DNA of 64,000 bases from Pseudonocardia sp. CNS-004 (GCA_001942185.1 MKJV01000123.1:62001-126000); one strand, 5' to 3'; counted from the first letter of the stretch, positions 28,085-38,103 are shown. The notes: generated by a model not told the origin, from the sequence alone. A program made the numbers and translations.

Positions 28085-28945
28085 TCACGGTCGGACCCGC
28101 TGCTGTGCGGCGGCGTCGAGCAGACCGGCCACTGTCCGACGGGCCGGGGCGGGGATGGTCGGGGCGGTGTCGCCGCGGAAACCGTGCAGCAACTCCATAC
28201 GCACCCGTGCCGCCTCACCCTGGGCGACGCGAGCCAGGAGACGGTCCTTGTCGGCCACCGGCAGGCGGGTCACCCAGGCGGTGAGGTCGGCGGGATCGTC
28301 GGCGGCCTCCGCGAGCGGCGGAGACGTCTGAGCCGCGATGGCGAGCAGGTCGTCGTCGAGGCGGAGGAAGCCGGCCATCGACCGTTGTGGCGCGGAGAGC
28401 GTGCCCAGCCCGGGCGGAACTGGTGGCTCGAGGTCATCGTCGGCGTGCCGGTCGAAGGCGTCCTCGTCACGTTCCCAGGCGCCGTATGCGGCGAGCCAGG
28501 CGAGGTAGAGCGGCCGGAGATCACCGGCGGCGAGCTCGGCACGAACTCCGACGATCGACGACAGCAGCGTCTCGGCGTCGTCGTCGGAGTCGAACTCACC
28601 GGCGTGGTCCTCGCTGGTGAAGTCGAGCACGATGGATCCGTCCGTGGCCCAGGCGCTCAGTTGGTCGCCGATGCAGTAATCCTCGACGACGTCAGGATCG
28701 AGCAGTTCACTCGGCAGCCGGAACATCACCCGATGGGTTCCCCAGTTGGCCACATACAGGTGCGCGTCGTAATAGCGCTCCAGCAAACTGTTCGGGTCAC
28801 CCTTGAAATCGCCCCAGTGATACTCGTTCACGAAACTGGTAGCAGTGATCCTTGCCCGAGTGGACAGCGACCGGACCTCGGCCTGCGCGTCGTCGTCCAG
28901 CGGCCGGTCGATCGCCAGGAATTCGTAGAACTGGTACTCGCTCAC
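28085..28945 (-). CDS. Conserved hypothetical protein
   Basis: This is a 286-residue soluble acidic protein starting MSEYQFYEFLAIDRPLDDDA. The N-terminal half (FVNEYHWGDFKGDPNSLLER and YVANWGTHRVMFRLPSELL) looks conserved; the C-terminal half is Ala/Asp-rich with LGTLSAPQRSMAGFLRLDDD. I recognise it as a type found in actinomycetes, sometimes near SWIM-type zinc-finger genes, but know no function. GTG 28945 overlaps the stop of the aminotransferase gene (GTGA), so the two are coupled. Confidence 0.65.
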   Translation of the reverse strand: MSEYQFYEFLAIDRPLDDDAQAEVRSLSTRARITATSFVNEYHWGDFKGDPNSLLERYYDAHLYVANWGTHRVMFRLPSELLDPDVVEDYCIGDQLSAWATDGSIVLDFTSEDHAGEFDSDDDAETLLSSIVGVRAELAAGDLRPLYLAWLAAYGAWERDEDAFDRHADDDLEPPVPPGLGTLSAPQRSMAGFLRLDDDLLAIAAQTSPPLAEAADDPADLTAWVTRLPVADKDRLLARVAQGEAARVRMELLHGFRGDTAPTIPAPARRTVAGLLDAAAQQRVRP

Positions 28946-29925
28946 TGCCCGTCCACTCGATCGTCAGGGGTTACGTCTTGCCATGAGGCGGCAGGGTAGC
29001 CATCGCGTGGAAGATCCGTACGACGTGCCGCCATCCGACCCCGCTGGTCCCGTGCGGTGCGGAGGTGGGTGAGTGCCGCGGCGTGCAGATCGGCGTCCCA
29101 GGTGCGCGGTGTCCCGTCGAGGGTGCGCACCGGCACGGCCAGCCGGCCGCTCGAGCACACCCACAGCGTGTCCGCGCCGTCGAGGTCGTCGACCTTGAAT
29201 CGCTCGTACGAGGTGGACAGACCCCGCTCCTGCGCCCACCGGAAGAGCCGCGCCTGGCTGGTGCCGGCGAGGATCCCCAGGTCGGTCGGGGGTGTCACCA
29301 GCCGATCGCCGAACTTCGCGACGAGGGTGGAGTTGGGGCCCTCGAGGACCACGCCCTCGGTGCTGACGAAGACCGCGTCGTCGGCGCCGCACGCCCGGGC
29401 GTAACGCAGGGCGGCCATGTTCATCGCGTAGGAGATGGTCTTCGCGCCCTGCAGCAACCACGGCGCGGCCGTCATCACGTCGGCGGGGTAGGCGCGGTCG
29501 AGCGTCACGAGGTCGATGCCCTCGGTGCGCTGCCGGCTGAAGTCGGTGTTCGGGAACGCGACCACCCACCCGGTGCACCGGTCGCCGCCCTCGACGCCTC
29601 GTGTCATGACCAGCTTGAGCAGCAGTTCCGGGACGCGCGGGTGGGCGTCGAGCGCGGCGAGAGCCGCGCGGCGCCACGTTTCCACCGCAGGCGCGGGCAG
29701 TTCGAGCATCGAGGCGGAGAGTTCGAAACGTGCCAGGTGGGCATCGAGGGCCTGCGGGTAGCCGTCGACGGCGTTGATCGTCTCGAAGATCCCGTCGCCC
29801 CGGGTGACGCCGAGATCGTCCACCCGCAGGATCGGCGCCAACGCGTCGGTGCGGACCGGGTCGGCGGCTGGGTGGTCGGTCGTGGGGGAGTGCAGGACGA
29901 ACAGCACGGGCGATGAGACGGTCAC
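28942..29925 (-). CDS. Aminotransferase class IV, aminodeoxychorismate lyase-like
   Basis: This 327-residue PLP enzyme of fold-type IV has GVTRGDGIFETINAVDGYP, which is typical of PabC/IlvE. The PLP-Lys is expected in QGAKTISYAMNMAALRYARA, and VFVSTEGVVLEGPNSTL and GILAGTSQARLF bind the cofactor phosphate. It is likely 4-amino-4-deoxychorismate lyase for folate, or a related branched-chain/D-amino acid aminotransferase. GTG 29925 has GGAGGAG 5 bases upstream. It appears unrelated to the flanking catabolic clusters. Confidence 0.8.
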   Translation of the reverse strand: MTVSSPVLFVLHSPTTDHPAADPVRTDALAPILRVDDLGVTRGDGIFETINAVDGYPQALDAHLARFELSASMLELPAPAVETWRRAALAALDAHPRVPELLLKLVMTRGVEGGDRCTGWVVAFPNTDFSRQRTEGIDLVTLDRAYPADVMTAAPWLLQGAKTISYAMNMAALRYARACGADDAVFVSTEGVVLEGPNSTLVAKFGDRLVTPPTDLGILAGTSQARLFRWAQERGLSTSYERFKVDDLDGADTLWVCSSGRLAVPVRTLDGTPRTWDADLHAAALTHLRTARDQRGRMAARRTDLPRDGYPAASWQDVTPDDRVDGQ

Positions 29926-30629
29926 GGTCTCCTCCGGGTGCGGATACCGGGTCACTCGGCGTAGTCGTGGAGTACGGCGCTCAAGCGGTCCCGCTTGGCC
30001 AGCCGCCGGCGCGCGCCCTTGGCGCTCGCGGTCGTGAGGGCGCTCAGCAGGTGCGAGATCGTCGTGCCGTCGATCAGTGAGACCTTCGACAGGCCGGCCG
30101 CGAAGTCTCAGGCCAGGAGGGTCGCGTAGGCGAAGCTCTTGCCGTACGAACCGCCGGCGTGCCGCGACGACGAGCGAGGACGTGCCCGGCTGGATGCGCT
30201 CGGCGTACCGATCCGTTGGGCTCGACAGCTCGCGGTCGTGCCGGACGCCGGCTGGAGGCGTCATCGGGCTACCTCCGCTCGTCGCGATGCTGGGCTCGGT
30301 GCAACTTACGTGCCGCATGTTTCACGGAAGTAAGCGACGTGAGGTGGGATCACCAGGCCGTTGACCGGTCGGGCCGCGGGCTGTGAGCCATCATTCCGGA
30401 AAGACGATTCGTAGCCATGCCCTGTCCAAGGGTCCTCGTTCGCCGGAGGGAGGGCTCGCCCGTGGCGCGATGGACGGAGGGGCCCGTCGATCGGTGTGCG
30501 GTGGCGCCGACGGGGGTCACCTCCCGCCGGGTGCTCGCGCCAATCTCTTAACTGCAGAATGGCGCCATGACATTCTCATCTCCATCGTCCGGCCCTCGTC
30601 AGGGCCACGATCTGAATCGAGGCTCTCCT
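29926..30629. other. Gene-poor region with a possible decayed minus-strand fragment
   Basis: No supported gene lies in these 700 bases. On the minus strand, about 30160-29956, one frame encodes AGGSYGKSFAYATLLA, then a stop, then a stretch ending RDRLSAVLHDYAE. It has the codon bias of real coding DNA but I cannot name it; it may be the tail of a decayed gene. The rest shows nothing I can support. Confidence 0.5.
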
Positions 30630-31070
30630 ATGAGTGGACGGAAGAAGGCGTCACGCCTTCTGGTCGGTCTGGTCGCAGTGGGGACGACCGTCGGGGCGCT
30701 GTTCGTGGATGCCGTCCTGCCGGAGACGGCCCGACAGCACATGCGCAATCCCCACTGGCCCGCGCACGCGAAGTTCCACAACGCCCAGTACATCGTCATG
30801 AGCGCGGTGCTCGGTGGCGTCGGCCTGCGCCTGCTGACTTCACCGAACGGCAATCCGGACCACAACCGGGTCATCGCCACGACGATCTTGTCCGTGCCGT
30901 ATGCGGGCATGTTCGGCGCTGCCGTCTTCCCGGGCACCGCGCTGAGCGACGAGGAGTTCAGCGACTCGCCGGCGAACAGGGTCATGGGTGTCGAGGTCAA
31001 CATCCTCTCGGCGTCGATCTGTCTGGCCGTTCTCGGAACCTCACTCGCACTGGGGCGTCGCGCCCGCTGA
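30630..31070 (+). CDS. Small integral membrane protein, unknown function
   Basis: This protein of about 146 residues has four hydrophobic segments: LLVGLVAVGTTVGALFVDAV, YIVMSAVLGGVGLRLL, ATTILSVPYAGMFGAAVF and ILSASICLAVLGTSLAL. A conserved-looking loop, NPHWPAHAKFHNAQ, follows the first. I chose ATG 30630 with GAGG 8 bases upstream; an in-frame ATG at 30567 would add 21 polar residues. The function is unknown. It converges on the gene ending at 31139. Confidence 0.65.
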   Translation: MSGRKKASRLLVGLVAVGTTVGALFVDAVLPETARQHMRNPHWPAHAKFHNAQYIVMSAVLGGVGLRLLTSPNGNPDHNRVIATTILSVPYAGMFGAAVFPGTALSDEEFSDSPANRVMGVEVNILSASICLAVLGTSLALGRRAR

Positions 31071-31138
31071 GTCGGGCAAGGCAGACGTTGCGGCCGGGCG
31101 CCGTGTGCTCGTGTGGCGTCGGCCTGCGACACGGCCGG

Positions 31139-32361
31139 TCACGGGACCGGCAGCGGGGTCGCGGCCCCGCCGACGTACGGGAGCACGTCCACCGCGCCGT
31201 CGTCGCGTATCCCGCCGGGATAGGTGCTGCGCAGCATGCAGAGCGCGAGGCCGTCCTGGAGCGTGCACGGGGCTGTGGGGGCGACCGAACCGGGTTGCGG
31301 GTGCGGCCTGGCAGCGATCTCGACCCGCTCGACGTCCGGTGCGACCGTCATCAGCACGACGATCAACACGTCGGGACCGTCGGAGCTGTACTTGCGGTCC
31401 GCGGTGACGATGCGCGTATCGGTGACGGGTGCGTCCGCGAGGGTGTTCCCACCGGAGACCGGTCCCTCCGGGTCGTCGTAGCAGTACGTGGCCCAGCTCC
31501 CGGCGACGCGACCGGCGAGGGCGCGCGGGGTGTCGCCCCGCGCCTCCTGTCGCAGGACCATCTCCTGCTGTTGAGGGGGTGCGTACTTCGTCGCGGGCAG
31601 TGCGGCGCGCACGCAGTCCTCCAACGACTGGCCGGGTGTCGGCTGATCCGTCCCCAACCGGTCCCGCACCTGGATCGGGGGAGAGCCGGGATCGGGGATC
31701 GGTCCGTCGTACGAGCCGGGTACGACGAGGCGCCGGCTCGACCAGTCTGCTTCTTCGTCGGGACCCGCGCGCAAGGAGAGGATCTGGTACGGCTCCGTCG
31801 ACGTCCGCTCCTCCCCGTCGTCGCGGTCGGCCTCGACCGGCAGCCGCTGCGGATTGAACAGGACGAGCTGCCGCGAGCCGAGGGCGGCCACGCGGACCCA
31901 CCCACCGGTCGACCGCCCACGGTCGTGAGCCGGAGTCCGTACGCGTCGGTGTCGCAGACGAACGAGCCGTTGATGGCCAGAGTCACGCCGCCCCAGAAAC
32001 CTGACCAGTCTCGCTCCACGACGTCGGTCACCCGCCATTCCGCCGTCGGCGGGTACTCGGTCCGGTGCTCGGATGCGTTGACCGCCGCGGCGCAGCGGTT
32101 GATCGCCTCGTCGAGGTCGTCGTCGCCGATGCGGGCGGGCGGTCCGGAGACGGGCTGGTCGGCGGGACGGTGGTCCTCCGTGTCCGTGCTGGTGAGGGCG
32201 ACCGCCGTGGTGACCGCCAGCGTCAGCACGACGGCCGCCGCGGCGACCAGTGGGGCGAGGCGTCGGCGCGGGGCGGTGGTCCCGTGCAGGACGGTGCGCA
32301 GCGCGCGCTCGCGCACCTCGGCAGGCAACGGTGGGGCGGGCGGCAGCTGCAGCTCGTTCAT
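31139..32361 (-). CDS. Membrane-anchored partner of ECF sigma factor (one frameshift)
   Basis: This protein of about 407 residues has a cytoplasmic N-terminus of some 35 residues, one TM segment (LAPLVAAAAVVLTLAVTTAVAL) and a long extracytoplasmic domain. One base is missing near 31907. It overlaps the upstream sigma gene by ATGA. That pairing is typical of anti-sigma factors or of large exported proteins controlled by the ECF sigma factor. No canonical zinc-binding anti-sigma HxxxCxxC motif is visible at the N-terminus, so its role as an anti-sigma factor is an inference. Confidence 0.6.
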
Positions 32362-32963
32362 CGGATCTCCTCGGGCAGGACGCTGCGCAGGGTCGTGCGG
32401 GCGCGGTGGACGCGGGAACGCAGCGTCGGCTCGGACACCCCCAGGACCCGAGCCGCCTCCGCGTAGGGGACTTCTGCGACCAGGCACAGCGCAACGGCCT
32501 CGCGCTGCTTGGCCGGGAGGGCGTCGATGGCGGCGAGGACGCGGTGGACCCGTCGGCGGTCGTCCAGCGATTCCACGACCGCATCGGAGTGGTCGACGGT
32601 GTGCGGCTCGGGACCGACCCGCCGGAAGAGCCGGTACCGCCGGTGCATGCGCCGCCTCTCCGTGCGCGCCTCGTTCCCCGCGACCGCCAGCAGCCACGGC
32701 CGCAGTGAGCCGCCGACGATCTGCACCTCACCGCGGCGTCGCCAGGTGGTCAGGAACGTCGCAGCGAGGACGTCCTCGGCCGCCGTCGGGGAGCTGGTCA
32801 ACCGGTGGGCGTGACGCCACACCGCGTCGGCGTGCCGGTGGTACAGCTCGGTGAACGCCTGCCGGTCATCGGCCTGGGCCGCTGCCCACAGCGCGTTCTC
32901 CCCACCGGCGTCCCCCTCGCCCGGAGGCGCGGCTGCGCGCGATGCACCCTTGCTGGTCGTCAT
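32358..32963 (-). CDS. ECF RNA polymerase sigma factor
   Basis: This 201-residue sigma-70 family protein has region 2 (FTELYHRHADAVWRHAHRL, then AAEDVLAATFLTTWRR) and region 4 (LPAKQREAVALCLVAEVPYA plus the HTH AARVLGVSEPTLRSRVHRAR). I chose ATG 32963; the reading frame stays open upstream but those residues do not look like sigma factor sequence. The gene is divergent from the MHS-permease operon and coupled to the downstream membrane protein. It probably controls its own operon. Confidence 0.85.
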   Translation of the reverse strand: MTTSKGASRAAAPPGEGDAGGENALWAAAQADDRQAFTELYHRHADAVWRHAHRLTSSPTAAEDVLAATFLTTWRRRGEVQIVGGSLRPWLLAVAGNEARTERRRMHRRYRLFRRVGPEPHTVDHSDAVVESLDDRRRVHRVLAAIDALPAKQREAVALCLVAEVPYAEAARVLGVSEPTLRSRVHRARTTLRSVLPEEIR

Positions 32964-33043
32964 GACCGGAATATGGCCGGCACCGGCCTGCGCGTTGCGT
33001 CGGCCGCCCAGGGTTCTTGACGGGAGACCGGGCAGGGCGCTGC

Positions 33044-33083
33044 TTGCCGTCCTACGGGCCGCAATGTATACAGTGGTACACAT
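33044..33083 (+). promoter_or_regulatory. Promoter with overlapping GntR-type operator
   Basis: TTGCCG (33044-33049) and TATACA (33067-33072), 17 bases apart, form a plausible promoter for the operon starting at 33130. The -10 lies inside the imperfect palindrome ATGTATACAGTGGTACACAT (33064-33083), whose arms match at 7 of 8 positions. Sites of this TGTAYAC type are typical for FadR/FCD-family GntR repressors. The operon's own GntR gene at 40434 is the natural candidate. Confidence 0.5.
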
Positions 33084-33129
33084 TGAGCTCGAACGGGCCA
33101 GCGGTGGCGGCACCGCGGGAAGGTCGACG

Positions 33130-34479
33130 ATGACGCAGAACACAACGCCCGACAGGGAGGTCGGCACGGCCCGGATGCGGCGCCGGGTCGTCCGTGCGAG
33201 CTTCGTGGGCACGGCGATTGAGTGGTACGACTTCTACCTCTACGGCACCGCATCGGCGCTGATCTTCAACCAGCTGTTCTTCCCGTCGTTCGACCCCGCC
33301 GTCGGCACCATCGCCGCGTTCGGCACCTTCGCCGCAGGCTTCCTCGCACGGCCGATCGGTGGCGTCGTCTTCGGCCACTTCGGGGACCGCCTGGGCCGCA
33401 AGAAGATGCTGATCTGGAGCCTGGTCGGGATGGGCGTCGCGACGACCCTCATCGGCGTCCTGCCCACCTACGGGCAGATCGGCGTGGCGGCCCCGGTCCT
33501 GCTCATCGTGCTGCGGCTGGTCCAAGGCTTCGCCGTCGGCGGTGAGTGGGGCGGCGCAGTGCTCATGTCGGTCGAGCACGCGGACAAGGGCAGGCGCGGC
33601 CTGGCCGGCAGCTGGACGCAGACGGGGTCACCGGCGGGCCTGGTCCTGTCCACAGTGGCGTTCGGACTCGTCTCGCTCCTCCCGAGCGAGCAGTTCACCT
33701 CGTGGGGCTGGCGCCTGCCGTTCCTGTTCAGCGCCGTGCTGGTGATCGTGGGCCTGTTCATCCGGCTGCGCGTCGTCGAGAGCCCTGCGTTCGCCGCCGT
33801 GGAGAAGGCCGGCCGGAAGTCCACGATGCCGCTGCTCGACGCGCTCCGCCGCCACCCGCTCAACATCCTGCTCGCCATCGCGACCTGCCTCGCGCCGTTC
33901 GTGAACTTCTACCTGTTCGCGACGTTCATGCTCACCTACGGCACCACCGAGCTGGGGATCGAGCGACCCGTCGTGCTGACCATCGTCGCGATCGCCGGGA
34001 CGATCGCGATCGTCACCACCCCGGTCGCCGCGGCGCTGTCCGACCGGTTCGGCCGGCGCAGCGTGTTCCTCACCGGCACGGTGCTCCTCGCGTCGTACGC
34101 CTACCCGTTCTTCCTCATCAACGAGGCCGCCGATTCCGCCGTCGTCCTGGGGATCACCTCCGTCGTGGGCCTCTCGTTCATCCACCCGCTCATGTACGGG
34201 CCGCTGGCGACGCTGTTCGCCGAGCTCTTCTCGCCCGAGGTCCGCTACAGCGGCGCGTCGCTCGGGTACCAGATCGGCGGCATCCTCGGCGGTGGGTTCG
34301 CACCGCTGATCCTGACCGCGCTGGTCGCCACCGGGGCCGGCGCCGCCGTCGCGATCCCGCCGTACGTCATCTTCGTGTCGCTGGTGACCTTCGTCGCCGT
34401 CTGGGTCGCCACCGGGCCGGGACGTCGCTTCGAGGACGACGAGGTCGCGCCCGCCACCCCCACCGGTGCCGCGGCATGA
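33130..34479 (+). CDS. MHS-family MFS transporter
   Basis: This intact 449-residue permease of the metabolite:H+ symporter (ShiA/ProP/citrate-type) group starts with the group signature RASFVGTAIEWYDFYLYGTA. It continues with ARPIGGVVFGHFGDRLGRKK (motif A), QGFAVGGEWGGAVLM and SGASLGYQIGGILGGGFAP. It probably imports the organic acid degraded by the operon. ATG 33130 was chosen because the conserved N-terminus follows directly. It overlaps the hydrolase gene by ATGA. Confidence 0.88.
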   Translation: MTQNTTPDREVGTARMRRRVVRASFVGTAIEWYDFYLYGTASALIFNQLFFPSFDPAVGTIAAFGTFAAGFLARPIGGVVFGHFGDRLGRKKMLIWSLVGMGVATTLIGVLPTYGQIGVAAPVLLIVLRLVQGFAVGGEWGGAVLMSVEHADKGRRGLAGSWTQTGSPAGLVLSTVAFGLVSLLPSEQFTSWGWRLPFLFSAVLVIVGLFIRLRVVESPAFAAVEKAGRKSTMPLLDALRRHPLNILLAIATCLAPFVNFYLFATFMLTYGTTELGIERPVVLTIVAIAGTIAIVTTPVAAALSDRFGRRSVFLTGTVLLASYAYPFFLINEAADSAVVLGITSVVGLSFIHPLMYGPLATLFAELFSPEVRYSGASLGYQIGGILGGGFAPLILTALVATGAGAAVAIPPYVIFVSLVTFVAVWVATGPGRRFEDDEVAPATPTGAAA

Positions 34480-35716
34480 CGCCGACGCGCCCACCGTTCT
34501 CCGACGCGCCCGCCTGGGTGAACCGCTGCGCCGCCGATGTCGAGCTCCAGGTCGCGGGCCGCGACGCCGCGGTGACGTTCGCGGTGCGGTCCGGCGGCGC
34601 CCGGGTCGTGGTCAGCTGCGACCGTGGCCGGATCGCCCTCGGCTCGGCGGCGCCGGAGTTCGAGCTCGAGGCGACGCCGGACGCGTGGTCGCGGTTCTCG
34701 CACCCGATCCGGAGCCCTGCCACCACCACTTCCTGGCGATGCGGATGCGCGTCCCCGGCACCGCCGTCGAGGGGGACGAACGCGCCTACGCGCAGCACGC
34801 CCGGATCGCACACCGGGTACTGGCGCTCGGCCGGGAGCTGCGGCACGGCCCGCCCGAGCCCGCCCCCGACCCGGTGATCGACCGCTCCCGCATCGGCGAG
34901 CGGTACGTCATGGTCGAGGTGGAGGGCTCACCCGTGGACCTCCACGTCGCCAGCGCCGGAACGGGCACCCCACTGCTCGTGCTCCACACCGCGGGCGCCG
35001 ACTCGCGCCAGGCACACGCCCTGATGTCGGACCCCACCCTCACGGCGCGGCACGAGGTGATCGCGTTCGACCTGCCGGGCCACGGCTCGTCCGGGCGCCT
35101 CCCGGGCCCGATCGGGTCGTGGACGCTGACGACGCGCCGGTACGGCGACACCATCCTCGCGGTCGTCCGCGCGCTCGGCCTCGACCGCCCGATCCTGCTG
35201 GGTGCCTCCATGGCGGGCGAGGTCTGCCTCGAGATGGCCCACCGGGCACCGGAGGCGTTCCGCGGTGTGATCGCCTGCGAGGCCAGCGAGAAGGTGCCCG
35301 GCCGGACGACCCCGTGGGCCCGGGACCCGCGCGTCGACACCGCGACCTTCGTGCCCGAGTGGATCGCGGGACTGATCGCCCCACGCAGCCCGCGGTCCTG
35401 CCGGGAGGACATCCTCTGGACCTACTCGCAGAGCGGGGCGGGCACGTTCGCCGGGGACATCGACTTCTACAGCGGCGACTGGGACGGCACCGAGAAGGTG
35501 CCTCACATCGACACCGCCGCGTGCCCGGTCGTCATGATGACGGGGGAGTACGACTACTCGTGCACGCCGAGGATGTCCGAGCAGACCGCAGTGCGGATCC
35601 CGGGCGCGGTGTTCTGGGAGATGCCCGGCCTCGGCCACTTCCCCATCTGCGAGAACCCGGCGGCGTTCGCGCCCCATCTCGCCCGTGCGCTCCAGCACCT
35701 GAAGAGGACCCCATGA
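34476..35716 (+). CDS. Alpha/beta hydrolase with extra N-terminal domain (one frameshift)
   Basis: With one base restored near 34720 this encodes about 413 residues. Residues 1-130 are not hydrolase; patterns such as ADVELQVAGRDAAVTFAV and the C-terminal helix RIAHRVLALGRELRHG suggest an SCP2 (sterol-carrier)-like fold, a tentative call. From about residue 145 a standard alpha/beta hydrolase follows: LLVLHTAGADS, DLPGHGSSGR, nucleophile elbow GASMAGE (Ala where Gly is usual in GxSxG), acid TGEYDYS, and His GLGHFP. It may hydrolyse an ester, lactone or C-C bond of a hydrophobic substrate. It is coupled to the MHS permease and to ALDH. Confidence 0.72.
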
Positions 35717-37185
35717 CTGACACTCGGATGCTCATCGGTGGCACCCGGCCCGCGGTCGACCCCGCCACGTCGATGGCGGTCACCAGTCCCGTCGACGGCC
35801 GGGAGCTCGGCCGGATCGCCGACGCCACGGCCGACCAGGTCCACGACGCCGTCACCGCGGCCGCGGACGCCTTCCGGCCGTGGCGGCGGACCTCCGGCGC
35901 CGAGCGCGCCCGGCTCATGCACGCCCTCGCCGGGCTCATCGAACGAGACGCCGAGGACCTGGCCCGGCTGGAGACCTCGGACAACGGCAAGCTCCTGCGG
36001 GAGACGCGCACGCAGGCCCGGTTCGCGGCGCGCAACTACCGCTTCTTCGCCGGTCTCGCGGACAAGATCCACGGCCGTACGGTGCCGCTCGACGCGTGGG
36101 ACACGTTCGACTACACGGTGCGCGAGCCGGTGGGCGTCGCCGCGCTGATCACCGCGTGGAACTCCCCGATGCAGCTGCTGGCCAACAAGCTCGCGCCGGC
36201 ACTGGCCGCCGGCTGCACCGTCGTGGTCAAGCCGAGCGAGCTGGCCCCCCTGACGACGCTGCGGCTGGCCGAGCTGGTGGCCGAGGCGGGCTTCCCCGAC
36301 GGCGTGATCAACATCGTGACGGGCGGCGCCGACGCGGGGGTCGCGCTCACCACCGACGCGCGGCTGGGCCGGATCAGCTTCACCGGCTCGGTCGCGACCG
36401 GCCAGGCGATCCAGCGCGCCGCGACGGCGGCGCTCGTCCCGGTCACGCTGGAGCTCGGCGGCAAGTCCGCCAACATCGTCTTCGACGACGCGGACCTCGA
36501 GCGGGCGCTGCCCGGCGCGGTGGCCGGCATCTTCGGCGCAGGCGGCCAGACCTGCATCGCCGGAAGCCGGTTGCTGGTGCACGAGCGCGTCCACGACCGG
36601 CTCGTCGAGCAGGTCGCCGAGACCGCGCGCCACATCGTGCTCGGCGACCCCACCGACGACGCCACCCAGATGGGCCCGGTCGCGAGCCAGGCTCAGCGCG
36701 AGCGGATCCTCGCCCGCATCGACCGCGCCCGCACCGACGGCGCCCAGCTGCTGGCCGGCGGCGGAGTGCCCGACGACGCCGCCCTCGCCACCGGCTCCTA
36801 CGTCCGGCCGACGGTCTTCGCGCACGTCGACCCGGCGTCGGACCTCGCCCAGCAGGAGGTGTTCGGGCCCGTGCTCGCCACCCACCGCTTCGCCGACGAG
36901 GAGGAGGCCGTCGCCATCGCCAACGGCACGGAGTACGGCCTCGCCAGTGGCATCTGGACCTCCGACGTCTCCCGGGCCCACCGCGTCGCGCGCGAGCTCG
37001 CCGCGGGCACGGTGTGGGTGAACACCTACCGCTACAGCGCCGCGCAGGCCCCCTTCGGCGGGGTGAAGAAGTCCGGGTACGGCCGGGAGCGCGGCGTCGA
37101 GGCCATCGACGAGTACCTGCACACCAAGAACGTGCTCATCGACCTCTCCGACGAGGTCCGTGACCCGTTCGCGATCAAGGCATGA
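35713..37185 (+). CDS. Aldehyde dehydrogenase family protein
   Basis: This intact 490-residue NAD(P)-dependent aldehyde dehydrogenase carries AWNSPMQLLANKLAPALAAG (with the active-site Asn), VKPSE, FTGSVATGQ, ELGGKSANIVFDDADL (the general base Glu), GGQTCIAGSR with the catalytic Cys, EVFGPVL, and PFGGVKKSGYGRERG. It oxidises an aldehyde intermediate to the acid. ATG 35713 overlaps the hydrolase stop by ATGA. Confidence 0.9.
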   Translation: MTDTRMLIGGTRPAVDPATSMAVTSPVDGRELGRIADATADQVHDAVTAAADAFRPWRRTSGAERARLMHALAGLIERDAEDLARLETSDNGKLLRETRTQARFAARNYRFFAGLADKIHGRTVPLDAWDTFDYTVREPVGVAALITAWNSPMQLLANKLAPALAAGCTVVVKPSELAPLTTLRLAELVAEAGFPDGVINIVTGGADAGVALTTDARLGRISFTGSVATGQAIQRAATAALVPVTLELGGKSANIVFDDADLERALPGAVAGIFGAGGQTCIAGSRLLVHERVHDRLVEQVAETARHIVLGDPTDDATQMGPVASQAQRERILARIDRARTDGAQLLAGGGVPDDAALATGSYVRPTVFAHVDPASDLAQQEVFGPVLATHRFADEEEAVAIANGTEYGLASGIWTSDVSRAHRVARELAAGTVWVNTYRYSAAQAPFGGVKKSGYGRERGVEAIDEYLHTKNVLIDLSDEVRDPFAIKA

Positions 37186-37195
37186 CGGAGTGCGC

Positions 37196-38103
37196 ATGAC
37201 CACCGACCGGATCGCCCTCTGCGGCCTCGGCCAGATGGGGCTGCCCGTCGCGCGCCGGCTGGCGACGGCACACGACGTCCTCGCGTACGACATCTCCGAG
37301 GGGCGCCGCGCACTGGCCGAGGCGCGCGAGCGGGTCACCACCACCGACCGGCTCGCCGACCTCGCCGCCTGCGACAGGATCGTGCTGTGCCTGCCGAACC
37401 CGGCGGTGTCCCGGTCGGTGCTCGGCGACCTGGCCGCCTCGATCGGCCGCGGCACGCTCGTCGTCGAGACGAGCACCGTCCTGCCGCACGACGTGCGCGA
37501 GTGCGCAGAGCTACTGGCCCCGGCCGGCGCGCGGGTGCTCGACGCGGCGATCCTCTCCGGTGTCGGGCAGATGGACAGCGGCGCCGCCACGCTGCTCGTC
37601 GGCGGGAGCGCGGCCGACATCGACGCCGTCCGCAGCGTCCTCGACGCCCTCGGCGGCGCCGGCTGGTCCCGGCTCGGTGACCTCGGCGCCGGGATGGCGG
37701 CGAAGGTCGTCAACAACGGCGTCGCGCACGCCGTCATGGTCGTCCTCGCCGAGGCGTTCGCCATGGCGAGAGCGGAGGGCATCGACCTGGCGGACGTGGC
37801 CGCCGTCCTCGAGCGCCCCGACGGCGGTCTGCTGCGGCCGCTGACCCACCGCGTCATGGAACGGGTGGCGCGTGGGGACTACGAGGGGGGCATGCCGCTG
37901 GAGGCGGCGCGCAAGGACTCCACGCTCGCCCTCGCCATGGCGCAGCGGTCCGGCACGCCCCTGTTCGCGACGCAGGCCGCGCAGAGCGTGTACGACCTGG
38001 CCCTCGCGGCCGGTCTCGGGCGGGCCGACTACGCCGCCGTCGCACGCTGTGGGAGGGCTGGGGCGGCGCGCCGCTGACGTTCGAACCGAGGACCGGGTCG
38101 TGA
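37196..38103 (+). CDS. 3-hydroxyisobutyrate dehydrogenase-like NAD(P) oxidoreductase (one frameshift)
   Basis: This beta-hydroxyacid dehydrogenase of about 302 residues has the nucleotide loop GLGQMGLPVARRLA, the substrate motif DAAILSGVGQMDSG (usually DAPVSGG), and the catalytic Lys in GAGMAAKVVNNGVAHA. One base is missing near 38047. Restoring it gives the tail ATLWEGWGGAPLTFEPRTGS and a stop that overlaps the next start by GTGA, which strongly supports the correction. It probably oxidises a short-chain 3-hydroxy acid or reduces a semialdehyde. Confidence 0.82.

Noticed and set aside
28016-28999. Long plus-strand open frame opposite the hypothetical and aminotransferase genes.
   Set aside because: It is the antisense shadow of two well-supported minus-strand genes with good ribosome binding sites and family motifs.
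30383-32854. An 823-codon plus-strand open frame opposite the ECF sigma factor and its partner.
   Set aside because: It is low-complexity Arg/Gly/Ser sequence typical of a shadow frame, while the minus strand holds a clear sigma factor.
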